The notes below the pieces were generated by a model. That model made no database searches. It was not told where the DNA came from and saw only the letters and a list, made by a program, of their open reading frames with translations. A stretch of 64,000 nucleotides of DNA, from contig OX336345.1 of assembly GCA_946902875.1 (NCBI GenBank), forward strand, positions 4,619,395 to 4,683,394, written 5' to 3'. Positions 53,941-64,000 of this stretch are shown here, in pieces; position 1 is the stretch's first letter; each line of letters starts with the position of its first letter. This DNA comes from Nematopogon swammerdamellus (taxonomy: Eukaryota; Arthropoda; Insecta; Lepidoptera; Adelidae). The translations under genes were made by a program, and so were the position numbers.

Positions 53941-54250
53941 TATGTAATCCGGTATAACCGGCCGGTGGCCGAGTGGCCTGGGCGTGGACTTCTCTTGCGA
54001 GAGGTCCGAGGTTCGAATCCAACTGGCAGCGCGTACCAATGAGTTTTATCTGATTTGAAAAATAATACGTGCATCCGATTCCATGTAAAAATGTAGGTCC
54101 ACCTGGTTGACTGGAGGAAATTGCCTAAGGCAATAAGCCCGCCTTTGCCACACGTTAAGTGGCATAAAGTGTATTATGTTGAGGCTGAATCAGAGGGGCC
54201 ACACACAGCACATGCTCCGATCGAAATCACACCGTAGAGGTACCTACTTA
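53941..54250 (+). mobile_element. tRNA-SINE variant inside a broken tRNA-SINE
   Basis: TATGTAATCCGGTAT is the start (plus-strand view) of a minus SINE. It is followed at 53969 by a plus-strand head GGCCGGTGGCCGAGTGGCCT, CTCTTGCGAGAGGTCCGAGG and GGTTCGAATCC (A/B boxes). A different body follows (GGAAATTGCCTAAGGCAATA). At 54180 the interrupted SINE seems to resume (GAGGCTGAATCAGAGGGGCC). Confidence 0.65.
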
Positions 54251-54599
54251 TGTACACATTATTTTCACAGGCGGCGGCGGCTTGAGTTCGTGTTCAGTTC
54301 ATGTTTAGTTATGTTTACTTATGTTATGAGTGCTTATGTACATCGCCGCATCTGAGCTCTGTACATATTTGCTGACAAACTGCGCTCAGACGAATGCAGA
54401 CTTTTAATTAAATTTATTCTGCTTATTACGTAAACGTCAGTCGCTCGCAAAGTTGTATTCTTTCAGTTGTGTCGTTGCAAAAATCCCTTAGCTACTGTAT
54501 AATAAAAAAAAATTTCAATCTCAAGAATAGTCCTATCATCGGAATCCTAAATAAACAATACATACATAACAATAACAATCTTACAATAATTGTAACAAT
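54251..54599. other. No gene seen
   Basis: Nothing recognised. Confidence 0.4.
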
Positions 54600-54782
54600 A
54601 GTTATTTAAATGGTCATGGAATAATTATTATTTTTTATAGGTTCTTGTTAATTTTTCTTTTGTTAGATAGGTAAGTTATGCTTTAGGTTAGTTTTAGTTA
54701 TTAGTTCTAGATATTTATTAATTGTTTTGATTACTTAATTACTTGATTAAATAAATATTAAAAATTCACAAAAAAAAAAATT
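54600..54782 (+). repeat. Non-LTR 3' UTR copy with poly-A
   Basis: TAGGTTCTTGTTAATTTTTC, GTTAGATAGGTAAGTTATG and GGTTAGTTTTAGTTATTAG match the reverse complement of 2560-2690; ends in AAAAAAAAAAA. Confidence 0.75.
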
Positions 54783-54889
54783 AAATTATTATGGTCATAA
54801 AATTTATTGTGCAATAATCTAGCTAGGGTGTCATTCCTAAAATTGTCATAAATACCAATGATATTTAACTAATAGCTATTTAGATTCTA

Positions 54890-55045
54890 TGTAAATAGTT
54901 TGTGTTTTCCGTCCAGTTCAGTGTAGCCGACATGAAGTGAAGGGAAGACTAACATGGCACCTAGTTTACCCGGTGTTATAGGCTGACATCACGGATGTTG
55001 TAGGTGATGTAGCCAACCGTGTCAGTTTCCATAAAATAAAAAATT
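54890..55045 (+). mobile_element. 5S-SINE 3' half
   Basis: GTAAATAGTTTGTGTTTTCC, CAGTGTAGCCGACATGAAG and GATGTTGTAGGTGATGTAGC, then an A-rich tail. Confidence 0.85.
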
Positions 55046-55534
55046 CCGCGAGCTGGTTTGTACGTAATGAAGGGGCGGAGAGAGGATTTCAGGGGAATAA
55101 AACTGTACACTCCAGTTTGACTAATGGCCTCCAATCTACTTAATTAATTTGGACTTTGCGACTCCAGTTGGCGCATCGATTTTTGGCCGCTGTTTTACAA
55201 GTAACTCTGAAAGTGTTGTGAATTTTGCATTTGTAAGATCGGCTTAGTCAGAATTTTCTTCTCGTTAAATAGCGTCGCATTTTCTTTTAATTTCAATCTA
55301 AATTCTGTCTCTCTTTTTCTCGCTCCCACGAAAGAGATCTCTTTCTTATTTCTTTCTCTTTGATTTTGTTTAATTGCATGACCTTACTGTTTAGTCTTGG
55401 GAGAGGATTATGTCCAGCGGTAGAACGTAAAGATGATGATGATGACTGTTAATGGTTTTTAAATGTATCTTCTCCTTCTCGAAATGAAGGCTGTATTTAT
55501 CAATCTGAAATGTGCATATTTGAAAATTTAAAAC
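55046..55534. other. No gene seen
   Basis: AT-rich; (GAT)n-like GATGATGATGATGA at about 55431. Confidence 0.4.
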
Positions 55535-55740
55535 GATAAAACGGAACCTTTATAGGACCGCTCTCGTGTCTGTCTGTCTGCCTGTTCATCTGTCACAGCT
55601 TATTTTCTCCGAATCTACTGGACGAAAAAAGTTTAAATTTGGTACATATTATAATAGAGTTTGATGACCCAATCACGAACAAATAGACTAAATGAACTAA
55701 TTTCGATTTTACGGGCCCGTTGAAATACGAGTATATGTAA
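55535..55740 (-). repeat. Dispersed repeat fragment (GTGCGAGTCGG family, distal part)
   Basis: AAACGGAACCTTTATAGGAC, TGTCTGTCTGTCTGCCTG and GGACGAAAAAAGTTTAAATT; layout like 3780-3910 in reverse. Confidence 0.5.
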
Positions 55741-55764
55741 AGTATTTATATCAGTATGTATGTA

Positions 55765-56062
55765 TAGTATATACGAGTTGATGTAGGTATATTATAATAT
55801 TTATGTTTCTTATTGTCTATATGTAATTATGTATATGTAAGGATTTATATTGATTGTATGTATCTGTGAACATTTGTATATGTGTATGTATTTATATTTC
55901 ATACTACTGTTCCCTCTTTAGTACTGCATTGTCCGCCCTTACGTGCTTTCCACATCCCAAAGGTTAGTTCGTAAAGAATGCCGCAAGGCATTAAACTCGC
56001 CTTTTGTAACATTTTTATACAATGGTGTACAATAAAGTATATTTTCATTTCATTCATTTTCA
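55765..56062 (+). repeat. Dispersed LINE-like 3' tail (copy 2)
   Basis: Parallel to 34435-34735 along its whole length, including GTACTGCATTGTCCGCCC, GGCATTAAACTCGCC and CAATAAAGTATATTTTC. Confidence 0.8.
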
Positions 56063-56177
56063 ATTTTGAGGGACAAATTATAAAATAAAAAAAATATTGT
56101 TTGAAGTACATACGGCCTCTCTTATAGTTTAAAAGAAAATCGAAGCAAAAAACCTTAAAGTTCTCACGGAAAACGGA

Positions 56178-56490
56178 ATGGTATGGAACCATCTCCAAAG
56201 TTTGCCGGTTCTGTAGAGGAAAGATCTGCAGAACGAATTGGTACGCATCCGCGGTAAGTCCAGCCTGTAGGGATGCAATCCATGCCCAGTGCGCGTGGTG
56301 CGGAGGCACGCTCTCCCTGCTCATATATTTCCCCCCAAGTACAGTCTCGGGTCCTTCAATAGGCGCGTGAATGGGCACCTTTCAGGTCGGCATGGCATTC
56401 GCACCCTCTGCATACGACCGAATGTCCATGGGCGCCGTTAGACACCTCATGGATGCCTCGGCGCCATATGTTGAGCTTACAATTTAAAAA
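56178..56490. pseudogene. Jockey-type LINE 3' end with internal inversion
   Basis: 56190-56307 matches the 42118-43562 LINE in minus orientation (CCGGTTCTGTAGAGGAAAG, TGCCCAGTGCG). 56308-56490 matches the immediately following LINE sequence in plus orientation (CTCTCCCTGCTCATATAT, CATGGGCGCCGTTAGACACC) and ends in an A run. Adjacent segments of one transcript are joined head to head, as expected of twin priming. Only about 300 bp of LINE are present. Confidence 0.8.
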
Positions 56491-57172
56491 AAAATCTCCA
56501 CGCGAGTTCGACTCAAACTTTACAGCTTTTTCTTAGAATAGCGTTTACTATATCTAAAAGTTAGAATGCTCATAAGTTCAACAAAATAAAAAAATAAAAA
56601 ATCAAATTATGCTCTCAAGTTTCTCTCTCCACTGTAGTGAGCTACTGTGCACCTATTTACCGACTTCACTACTGGGTTTCTACCTCGGTTTCTACTAATA
56701 CATGATATAGGTATCAGAATATGAAATCAACAGCATTTCTACACAGCCGAGTGGGCTCGAACAACATATTTATCAAATTCAATCTCAGTTATTTTGAGTT
56801 AAGTGTAGTTTATGCATCATTTGTTTATCTAAAATTCCACAATATCTTGCGACGTGATAAGGTCAGAACGCAACTTTATTGGTCTATCAATTAACATTTT
56901 GATGACAATCTAAAGTTATATTTCTCATCCTCCCACATGCGATGTGAATATATCGTGGTCCGCATATTTTGCTTCTTTCATAAAATTTGATATTTTATAT
57001 TATAATTTCTGATATGCAGATCGTCTGACCGTCTATTCATTTTATTTATTTTTTTAGATATTTGAAGAGATAATACACGTTTGGATGGCACTCTCCCCGA
57101 AGTGCTTAGGTATTAATACATGAGTGATATTAATATATTCTACAAAACAAATTTCTAAATAGATGATCTCGT
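56491..57172. other. No gene seen
   Basis: AT-rich; nothing recognised. Confidence 0.4.
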
Positions 57173-57491
57173 TGTATACGTTTTTCGGTTATGCGGTATT
57201 TAAAGCGACTCACTTTTAAAGTCGACGTTTCGTCCCTCTCTCCGGGGACATGTGCACCGACCTTTTCCAGCAAGAGAAGTCGAACCTACCCGCATCGGCC
57301 GAAGTACCCTCGCATCGCTACAATCTACGTCAGCGGCGACCGGCAGTTGACATCTGACTGGACGACGTGTCGGGTGTCCTCCAGGTCGTCGCAGTTCCGC
57401 GAGTCCTGATGATGTCCCCGGAGCGAGGGACGAAACGTCGACTTTAAAAGTGAGTCGCTTTAAATACCGCATAACCGAAAAACTTATACAA
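57173..57491. mobile_element. Penelope-like inverted terminal pair with hammerhead-like motif
   Basis: Arms of about 65 bp (TTTTTCGGTTATGCGGTATT through TTTAAAGTCGACGTTTCGTC) are inverted around about 175 bp of GC-richer sequence. The inner arm sequence GGGACGAAACGTCGAC resembles the GGCCCGAAACGTTG found after the GIY-YIG ORF at 39801, supporting a Penelope-like origin. Similar ORFs start in both arms (MRYLKRLTFKVDVSSL) because of the inversion and are not genes. Confidence 0.6.
57400..57443 (+). ncRNA. Hammerhead-ribozyme-like motif
   Basis: CTGATGA (57406-57412), one T, a 5-bp stem GTCCC/GGGAC with an 8-base loop (57414-57431), then GAAAC (57432-57436) and GTC (57437-57439). These are the conserved boxes of a hammerhead in order. 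There is one extra base before stem II and stems I and III are short or unproven. Penelope-like elements are known to carry hammerheads in their terminal repeats. Confidence 0.4.
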
Positions 57492-58364
57492 TGTGTAATA
57501 GCGGTAAAAGCCTAAACGAACATATAGATGATCTCGTATGCTACAAACGGTTAAAAATAATAAATGTCGTCTACACTACATCGCAGTGATATACTTATAC
57601 ATAGACATACGCTTGTAAACAGACAAACACACATACCACAGCAAAAGTGTCGTGACGGTCGAAGTATTACAGTTTTTTCGGCCTAGCTCTCATTCGCCAT
57701 GTCGTCTGGAGTGTAACGTGCGATATGGAACTTCGTTTCAAAAAGAGAGTATGAAATTTTATGGCGACGGCGACTCGTTTACAAAAATAGCAGTTCATCT
57801 TTAATAATTATTTAGTGCAGTAAACTAAGTCATCATAAAACGCACCAGCAATTCCGTCAAAACACCCTTACCCAAGAAATCAGCATATAAATGTCAAAAT
57901 TATTTACGTGCTCCCGACTGCCTGGAACGAAACTGCCTACCGCGAAACGCTCATCGACACTTATACGGAAAATATCAAGTTTAAAAATTGTGCACCGAAG
58001 CAATTAAAGCCCTATTTCATTGTTAGACAAGAGTTTCGTGGTAGAGTACGTGATGCACTGGCTGTCGCTATGTAGGAATCGAGTGAAAAATGTATCCTTT
58101 TGATAATGAACCTAACCGCATTATGAATAAAGTCTAAATTTGATTGATCCACATTCAGATTTTATAGTGACGGAGAATGCGATACAAGAGATTTAATGCT
58201 CATATGCAGTGGGAGAATATTCACACGTCTGCGAAACCTTCTCGGGTACATAATTTCACATGACAAGTGTTATGATACCCACGGGGAGGATTTTTATAGC
58301 GACGAAACATCCCCACAGCGCGTAGTCAAAATATTGTACAGCGCAAAGGGAGTTTTATTTTGCA
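57492..58364. other. No gene seen
   Basis: About 870 bp of ordinary composition without ORFs over 60 codons or known repeats; possibly unique DNA. Confidence 0.4.
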
Positions 58365-58414
58365 CTAGCTGAGCCCGCGGCTCCGCTCGCGTGAAATTCG
58401 TATTTCAAAGAAGA

Positions 58415-60465
58415 AAGTAAGTAACTGAGGGCGAGGCCGAAGGCCGAGCTGCGTTCAGGAAGACTATAAACCTTCTCGAAGAAAGTAAGTAACTAAGGGC
58501 GAGGCCGAAGGCCGAGCTGCGTTCAGGAAGACTATAAACCTTCTCGAAGAAAGTACGCAACTGAGGGCGAGGTCGAAGGCCGAGCTGCGTTCAGGAAGAC
58601 TATAAACCTTCTCAAAGAAAGTACGTAACTATGGGCGAAACCGAAGGCCGAGCTGCATTCAGAAAGACTATAAACCTTCTCGAAGAAATTAAGTAACAAA
58701 GGGCGAGGCCGAAGGCCGAGCTGCGTTCATGAAGAATATAAACCTTCTCGAAGAAAGTAAGTAACAAAGGGCGAGGCGGAAGGCCGAGCTGCGTTCAGGA
58801 AGACGATAAACTTTCTCAAAGAAAGTAAGTAGCTGAGGGCGAGGCCGAAGGCCGAGCTGCGTTCAGGAAGACTATAAACCTTCTCGAAGAAAGTAAGTAA
58901 CAAAGGGCGAGGCCGAACGCCGAGCTGCGTTCAGGAAGACGATAAACTTTCTCGAAGAAAGTAAGTAACTGAGGGCGAGGCCGAAGGCCGAGCTGCGAAC
59001 AGGAAGACTATAAACCTTCTCGAATAAATTAAGTAAGAAACGGCGAGGACGAAGGCCGAGCTGCGTTTAGGAAGACTATAAACCTTCTCGAAGAAAGTAA
59101 GTAGCAAAGGGTGAGGCCGAAGGCCGAGCTGCGTTCAGGAAGACGATAAATTTTCTCAAAGAAAGTAAGTAACTGAGGGCGAGGCCGAAGGCCGAGCTGC
59201 GTTCAGGAAGACTATAAACCTTCTCGAAGAAATTAAGTAACAAAGGGCGAGGCTGAAGGCCGAGCTGCGTTGAGGAAGACTATAAACCTTCTCGAAGAAA
59301 GTAAGTAACTAAGGGCGAAGCCGAAGGCCAAGCTGCGTTCAGGAAGACTATAAACCTTCTCAAAGAAAGTAAGTAAATATGCCCGAAACTGAAGGCCGAG
59401 CTACGTTCAGTAAGACTATAAACCTTCTCGAAGAAAGTAAGTAACAAAGGGCGAGGCCGAAGGCCGAGCGGCGTTCAGGAAGACTATAAAGCTTCTCGAT
59501 GAAAGTAAGTAACAAAGAGTGAGGCCGAAGGCCGAGCTGCGTTCAGGAAAACGATAAACTTTCTCGAACAAAGTAAGTAACTGAGGGCGAGACCGAAGGC
59601 CGAGCTGCGTTAAGGAAGACTATAAACCTTCTCGAAAAAAGTACGTAACAATGGGCGAGGCCGAAGGCCGAGCTACGTTTAGGAAGACTATAAACCTTCT
59701 CGAAGAAAGTAAGTAGCAAAGGGTGAGGCCGAAGGCCGAGCTGCGTTCAGGAAGACGATAAACTTTCTCAAAGAAAGTAAGTAACTAAGGGCGAGGCCGA
59801 AGGCCGAGCTGCGTTCAGGAAGACTATAAACCTTCTCGATGAAAGTAAGTAACAAAGGGCGAGGCCGAAGGCCGAGCTGCGTTCAGGAAGACGATAAACC
59901 TTCTCGAAGAAAGTTAGTAACTGAGGGCGAGGCCGAAGGCCGAGCTGCGTTCACGAAGACGATAAACTTTCTCGAAGAAATGAAGTAACTGAGGGCGAGG
60001 CCGAAGGCCGAGCTACGTTCAGGAAGACTATAAACCTTCTCGCAGAAAGTAAGTAATAAAAGGCGAGTCTGAAGGCCGAGCTGCGTTCAGGAAGACGATA
60101 AACCTTCTCGAAGAAAGTAAGTAAGTGAGGGTGAGGCCGAGGGCCGAGCTGCGTTCAGGAAGACTATAAACCTTCTCGAAGAAAGTAAGCAACAGAGGGC
60201 GAGGCCGAAGGCCGAGCTGCGTTCAGGAAGACGATGACCTTTTCGAAGAAAGTAAGTAACAGAGGGCGAGGCCGAAGGCCGAGCTGCGTTCAGGAAAACT
60301 ATAAACCTTCTCGAAGAAATTAAGTAATTGAGGGCGACGCCGAAGGCCGAGCTGCGTTCAGGAAGACTATAAACCTTCTCGAAGAAATTAAGTAATTGAG
60401 GGCGACGCCGAAGGCCGAGCTGCGTTCAGGAAGACTATAAACCATCTTTAAGAAAGTAAGTAACT
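58415..60465. repeat. 68-bp minisatellite array D (~30 units)
   Basis: Same unit as arrays A-C (GGGCGAGGCCGAAGGCCGAG). Mostly regular, with occasional variants; no obvious higher-order period. Confidence 0.95.
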
Positions 60466-60674
60466 ATCGCCCATAGTTACTTACTGTCATCGAGAAAGTT
60501 TAGCGTCTTCCAGGATACAGGTCGGCCTTCGGCCACGCCCTTAGTTACTTACTTTCTTCGAGAAGGATTATAGTCTTTCTGAACGCAGCTCCACCGTAGG
60601 CCTCGCCCTCAGTTACTTACTTTCTTCTTTTGAAATAGGAATTTCACGCGAGCGAATCCGCGGGAAAAAGCTAT
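60466..60674. repeat. Inverted units and internal Helitron-type 3' end
   Basis: Turn-around at about 60472 (TAACTATCGCCCATAGTTA), about two inverted units, then GAAATAGGAATTTCACGCGA and GCGAATCCGCGGGAAAAAGC followed by TA. The region thus has Helitron-like 3' ends facing outward at both sides of the array. Confidence 0.8.
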
Positions 60675-60729
60675 CGATATTAAAATAAGAAACTTAAGTT
60701 AAAATAATATTCGCCTCGCCCCTCTGCTG

Positions 60730-61586
<857 letters not shown>

Positions 61587-61611
61587 CCCTCCGCCTTCCC
61601 TCCCCCTCCCC

Positions 61612-62130
61612 ATCATTTAATCCCAAAATCTAATTTGGAAATCATCCCCTATTTTAATTTAAGGGTTGATTAACTAACACGCTGAAACACGTTATTCTTT
61701 ATTTCATACCAAAAGCCTAAATATGAATCGTTATATCCCTAACTTGAGAAATGATGGGTTCCCCATACAAACGTTCATCCCCTATTTCACCCCCTTAAGG
61801 GTTGTTTTTTGAGACAAAAGGTAGCCTATGTCCTTCCTCAGGATGCAATTCATCTCCGTACAAAATTTTATAAAATCCTAAAATCTAATTTGGAAATCAT
61901 CCCCTATTTTAATTTAAGGGTTGATTTAACTAAAACGCTGAAACACGTAATTCTTTATTTCATAGCAAAAGCCTAAATATGAATTGTCATATCCCTAACT
62001 CGAGAAATGCTAGGTTCCCCATACAAACTTTCATCCCCTATTTCACCCTCTTAAGGGTTGTTTTTTGAGACAAAAGGTAGCCTATGTCCTTCCTCAGGAT
62101 CCAATTCATCTCCGTGCAATATTTTATCGA
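61612..62130. repeat. Tandem duplication, 255-bp period
   Basis: AAATCTAATTTGG recurs at about 61626 and 61881. Orthologous in position and sequence to the pair at 18743-19270. Confidence 0.9.
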
Positions 62131-62239
62131 AATCTGTTCAGCGGTTTAGGCGTGAAAAGGTAACAGACAGACAGACAGACAGACAACAGAGTTACTTTCG
62201 AATTTATAATATTAGTATGGATATTCGACAGTGCTCCGG

Positions 62240-62450
62240 ATTTCATGTAAACCTGTAGGTCCCTTCCCTTCTTATTTGACTAGGTCGGAAAACATGAACT
62301 ATTTATTACATAGCCGTTTCGACCGACGTTTCATTCAGTGCGGTGGTAGCAACCCGGGCGGGATAAACCCTACCACCTAGTAAGGTAAGAAGGGAAGGCA
62401 CCTACAGTTTTACGTGGAATCCGAACCACGATCAGCCTTCTGAATACTGA
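62240..62450. repeat. 5S-SINE fragments in opposite orientations
   Basis: GTAGGTCCCTTCCCTTCTTA (plus, about 62252) is joined to a minus-strand body (CATAGCCGTTTCGACCGACG, GGGCGGGATAAACCCTACC, GGAATCCGAACCACGATCAG). Lacks both the 5S head and the A tail. Confidence 0.7.
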
Positions 62451-64000
62451 ACTAAATTACTATTCAATAGCGAGGGGCCGTCATAACTGTCAATATTAAC
62501 TAAATCGAAACGGTTATCGCAAGCAGTGTAACTTCCTTGATCAATATTTTGATAATTTCTCAATTTATGAAACGGCTCGTAGCGTCGTGCGAAGCGCTCG
62601 TAACGATTTCAGTGACTTCGGAACGGACCATTAGCACGAAGTCGGCGCCCGTTTTCAGCCGCTGCTAAACACAATATTGTAGATTTATTGCGACAAAGCT
62701 TTTCAAAATAATCTTAACGATATTACTTTGTTGCACGTTCTGAAATCGCCTTAAGGTTTAAAAGAAAAAATACATATATAGATATATAAATTCTTCGTCT
62801 GGTTGTTTTAGACTTTCAGCATCTTGTACTGGTATTATATCAGTCCCCCCTTAAGTTCATCTTGGGAGAGGGGATCGATGATGGATGTTGTAGATGTAGG
62901 TGTGTCTCTTCTTAATTCATTGTTTCATCAACAGTTTCTTGTAGATTGAGCTCTTATAAATATCCTGTCGTAATTTTGTTACAATATTTGCTGTTTGTAT
63001 TGCAGCCTGTTGTTGCAAAACTTGTATTTTTGTATACTTGTAATGTTTTTGTTATAATTCCTGTAGTTTCAACTATTACAGGTATGATTTTGGCATTTGT
63101 TTTCCATAATATATATACTTAATTTATACGATAAGTCAATATTTTTTAGATATTTAATACAACAACAATAATTGGTTCATTGGGGTTACGTAATTACCCG
63201 ACAGTAGACGTGCGGAAATGAAAGAAAAGTCGCTTTCATAATCTTGAAAGTTATTGAAAATGGTAAACCTCCACCGAAAACAAACCTTCAGTTACAAACA
63301 TTGTTAACTTAAAACATATCAGACCAATTTTCAAAATATAATTTTGCTATTCTGTATTTAATTAAAAAATAATACTTATTAGTTTTACTTTCAGCAGCCT
63401 TCGATAACCATATCAAATTATTACCTAAATGTAGTGCAACTCAAGGCAAAAAAAAAACATTCTCCCTAAATTGAAAAATTTCCAACATCACGGCATGCAC
63501 GATCCGCTAAACTGACTCAACGAGAGGCATTCAGATCGTACACGTAGGAGTTTTCATTAAGGCTTTAGCGCTAAAATTCTAGGGCGGCGAGAGCATGAGT
63601 CGCTTTCCGCAGGCGTTAACAGCGTTACCGCCTACTGCATGCAAGCACGATTATCGTAAAAATTAAGCACCGTCTTACCTATGCATAACGAGAGGCTATT
63701 TAGAACGAGTGCACTGTACAGGGGACTCTTTTGGGAAAGCTTGGAATTTTTTTTGCAATAAAAGGTTGATCAGAAAACAATTTGAAAATTATTCGCGGCG
63801 TCAAGTATGTTAAGTTTTCCTTTTGAAGTTTTTGAGACAAAAATAAAAATATTTTTTTTTTGTAAAAAATAAATTATTTTGACCTCCTGAATGACTTTAG
63901 GACAGTCAGAGGAATTTCAGTAATTTATTTCAAATATTCGTATTGCATATAGAGCACTTTATAGAAGGTAATGCCACGTTGGTATATAAATTACAAATAA
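62451..64000. other. No gene seen
   Basis: AT-rich 1.5 kb with no ORF over 60 codons and no repeat recurring in the window. Confidence 0.45.

Noticed and set aside
57191..57472. Twin ORFs starting MRYLKRLTFKVDVSSL on opposite strands
   Set aside because: They begin in identical inverted arms, so the shared start is a consequence of the repeat.

Overview
The window looks like repeat-saturated nuclear DNA of an insect, most likely a moth or butterfly. This is inferred from the AT-rich background, the many Helitron termini ending in a GC-rich hairpin with a GAA loop followed by CTAG, the 5S-rRNA-derived and tRNA-derived SINEs, and the RTE-type and Jockey-type LINE remnants. I found no intact host gene, no real tRNA or rRNA gene, no bacterial-style operon and no CRISPR array. 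Nearly every recognisable coding stretch is a broken transposable-element protein.

Layout. 1-4.2 kb: half of a long foldback repeat, two tandem repeats, and a Mutator-like transposase split by a 1.08-kb TIR insertion that itself carries a LINE tail. 4.2-9.3 kb: a GC-rich spike, Helitrons, an hAT-like MITE with an exact 8-bp target duplication, LINE 3' ends, an 84-bp tandem repeat and a 5S-derived SINE. 9.3-19.4 kb: a four-copy AT-rich repeat, then a block of minus-strand Helitrons with roughly 30-copy and 22-copy arrays of a 68-bp unit, plus hexanucleotide satellites. 20-26.3 kb: a Helitron with nested insertions, a foldback element split by an RTE LINE (12-bp target duplication), and a nearly identical second RTE copy in inverted orientation. 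26.3-35 kb: nested tRNA-SINEs, an hAT element with an exact 8-bp TSD and a GC-rich internal hairpin, LINE 3' ends, and a Helitron holding a promoter-like MITE. 35-37.2 kb: the C-terminus of a Helitron helicase followed directly by the 68-bp array and a Helitron 3' end. 37.2-58 kb: LINE tails, minisatellites, a Penelope-like GIY-YIG nuclease fragment, a 5'-truncated Jockey-type LINE, more SINEs, a twin-priming-like LINE copy, and a Penelope-like inverted repeat with a hammerhead-like motif. 58.4-62.2 kb: a second large Helitron with the 68-bp array and a hexanucleotide satellite. 62.4-64 kb: unrecognised AT-rich DNA.

The most coherent unusual signal is a Helitron lineage that carries a 68-bp minisatellite between its helicase gene and its 3' terminus. 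The array is seen at four loci, three of which share the same internal inversion breakpoint. One locus also shows an 8-unit (544-bp) higher-order repeat. Two of the elements add long homogenised CTCCGT/CCCCGT/CTCCCT blocks and a duplicated segment of about 255-260 bp.
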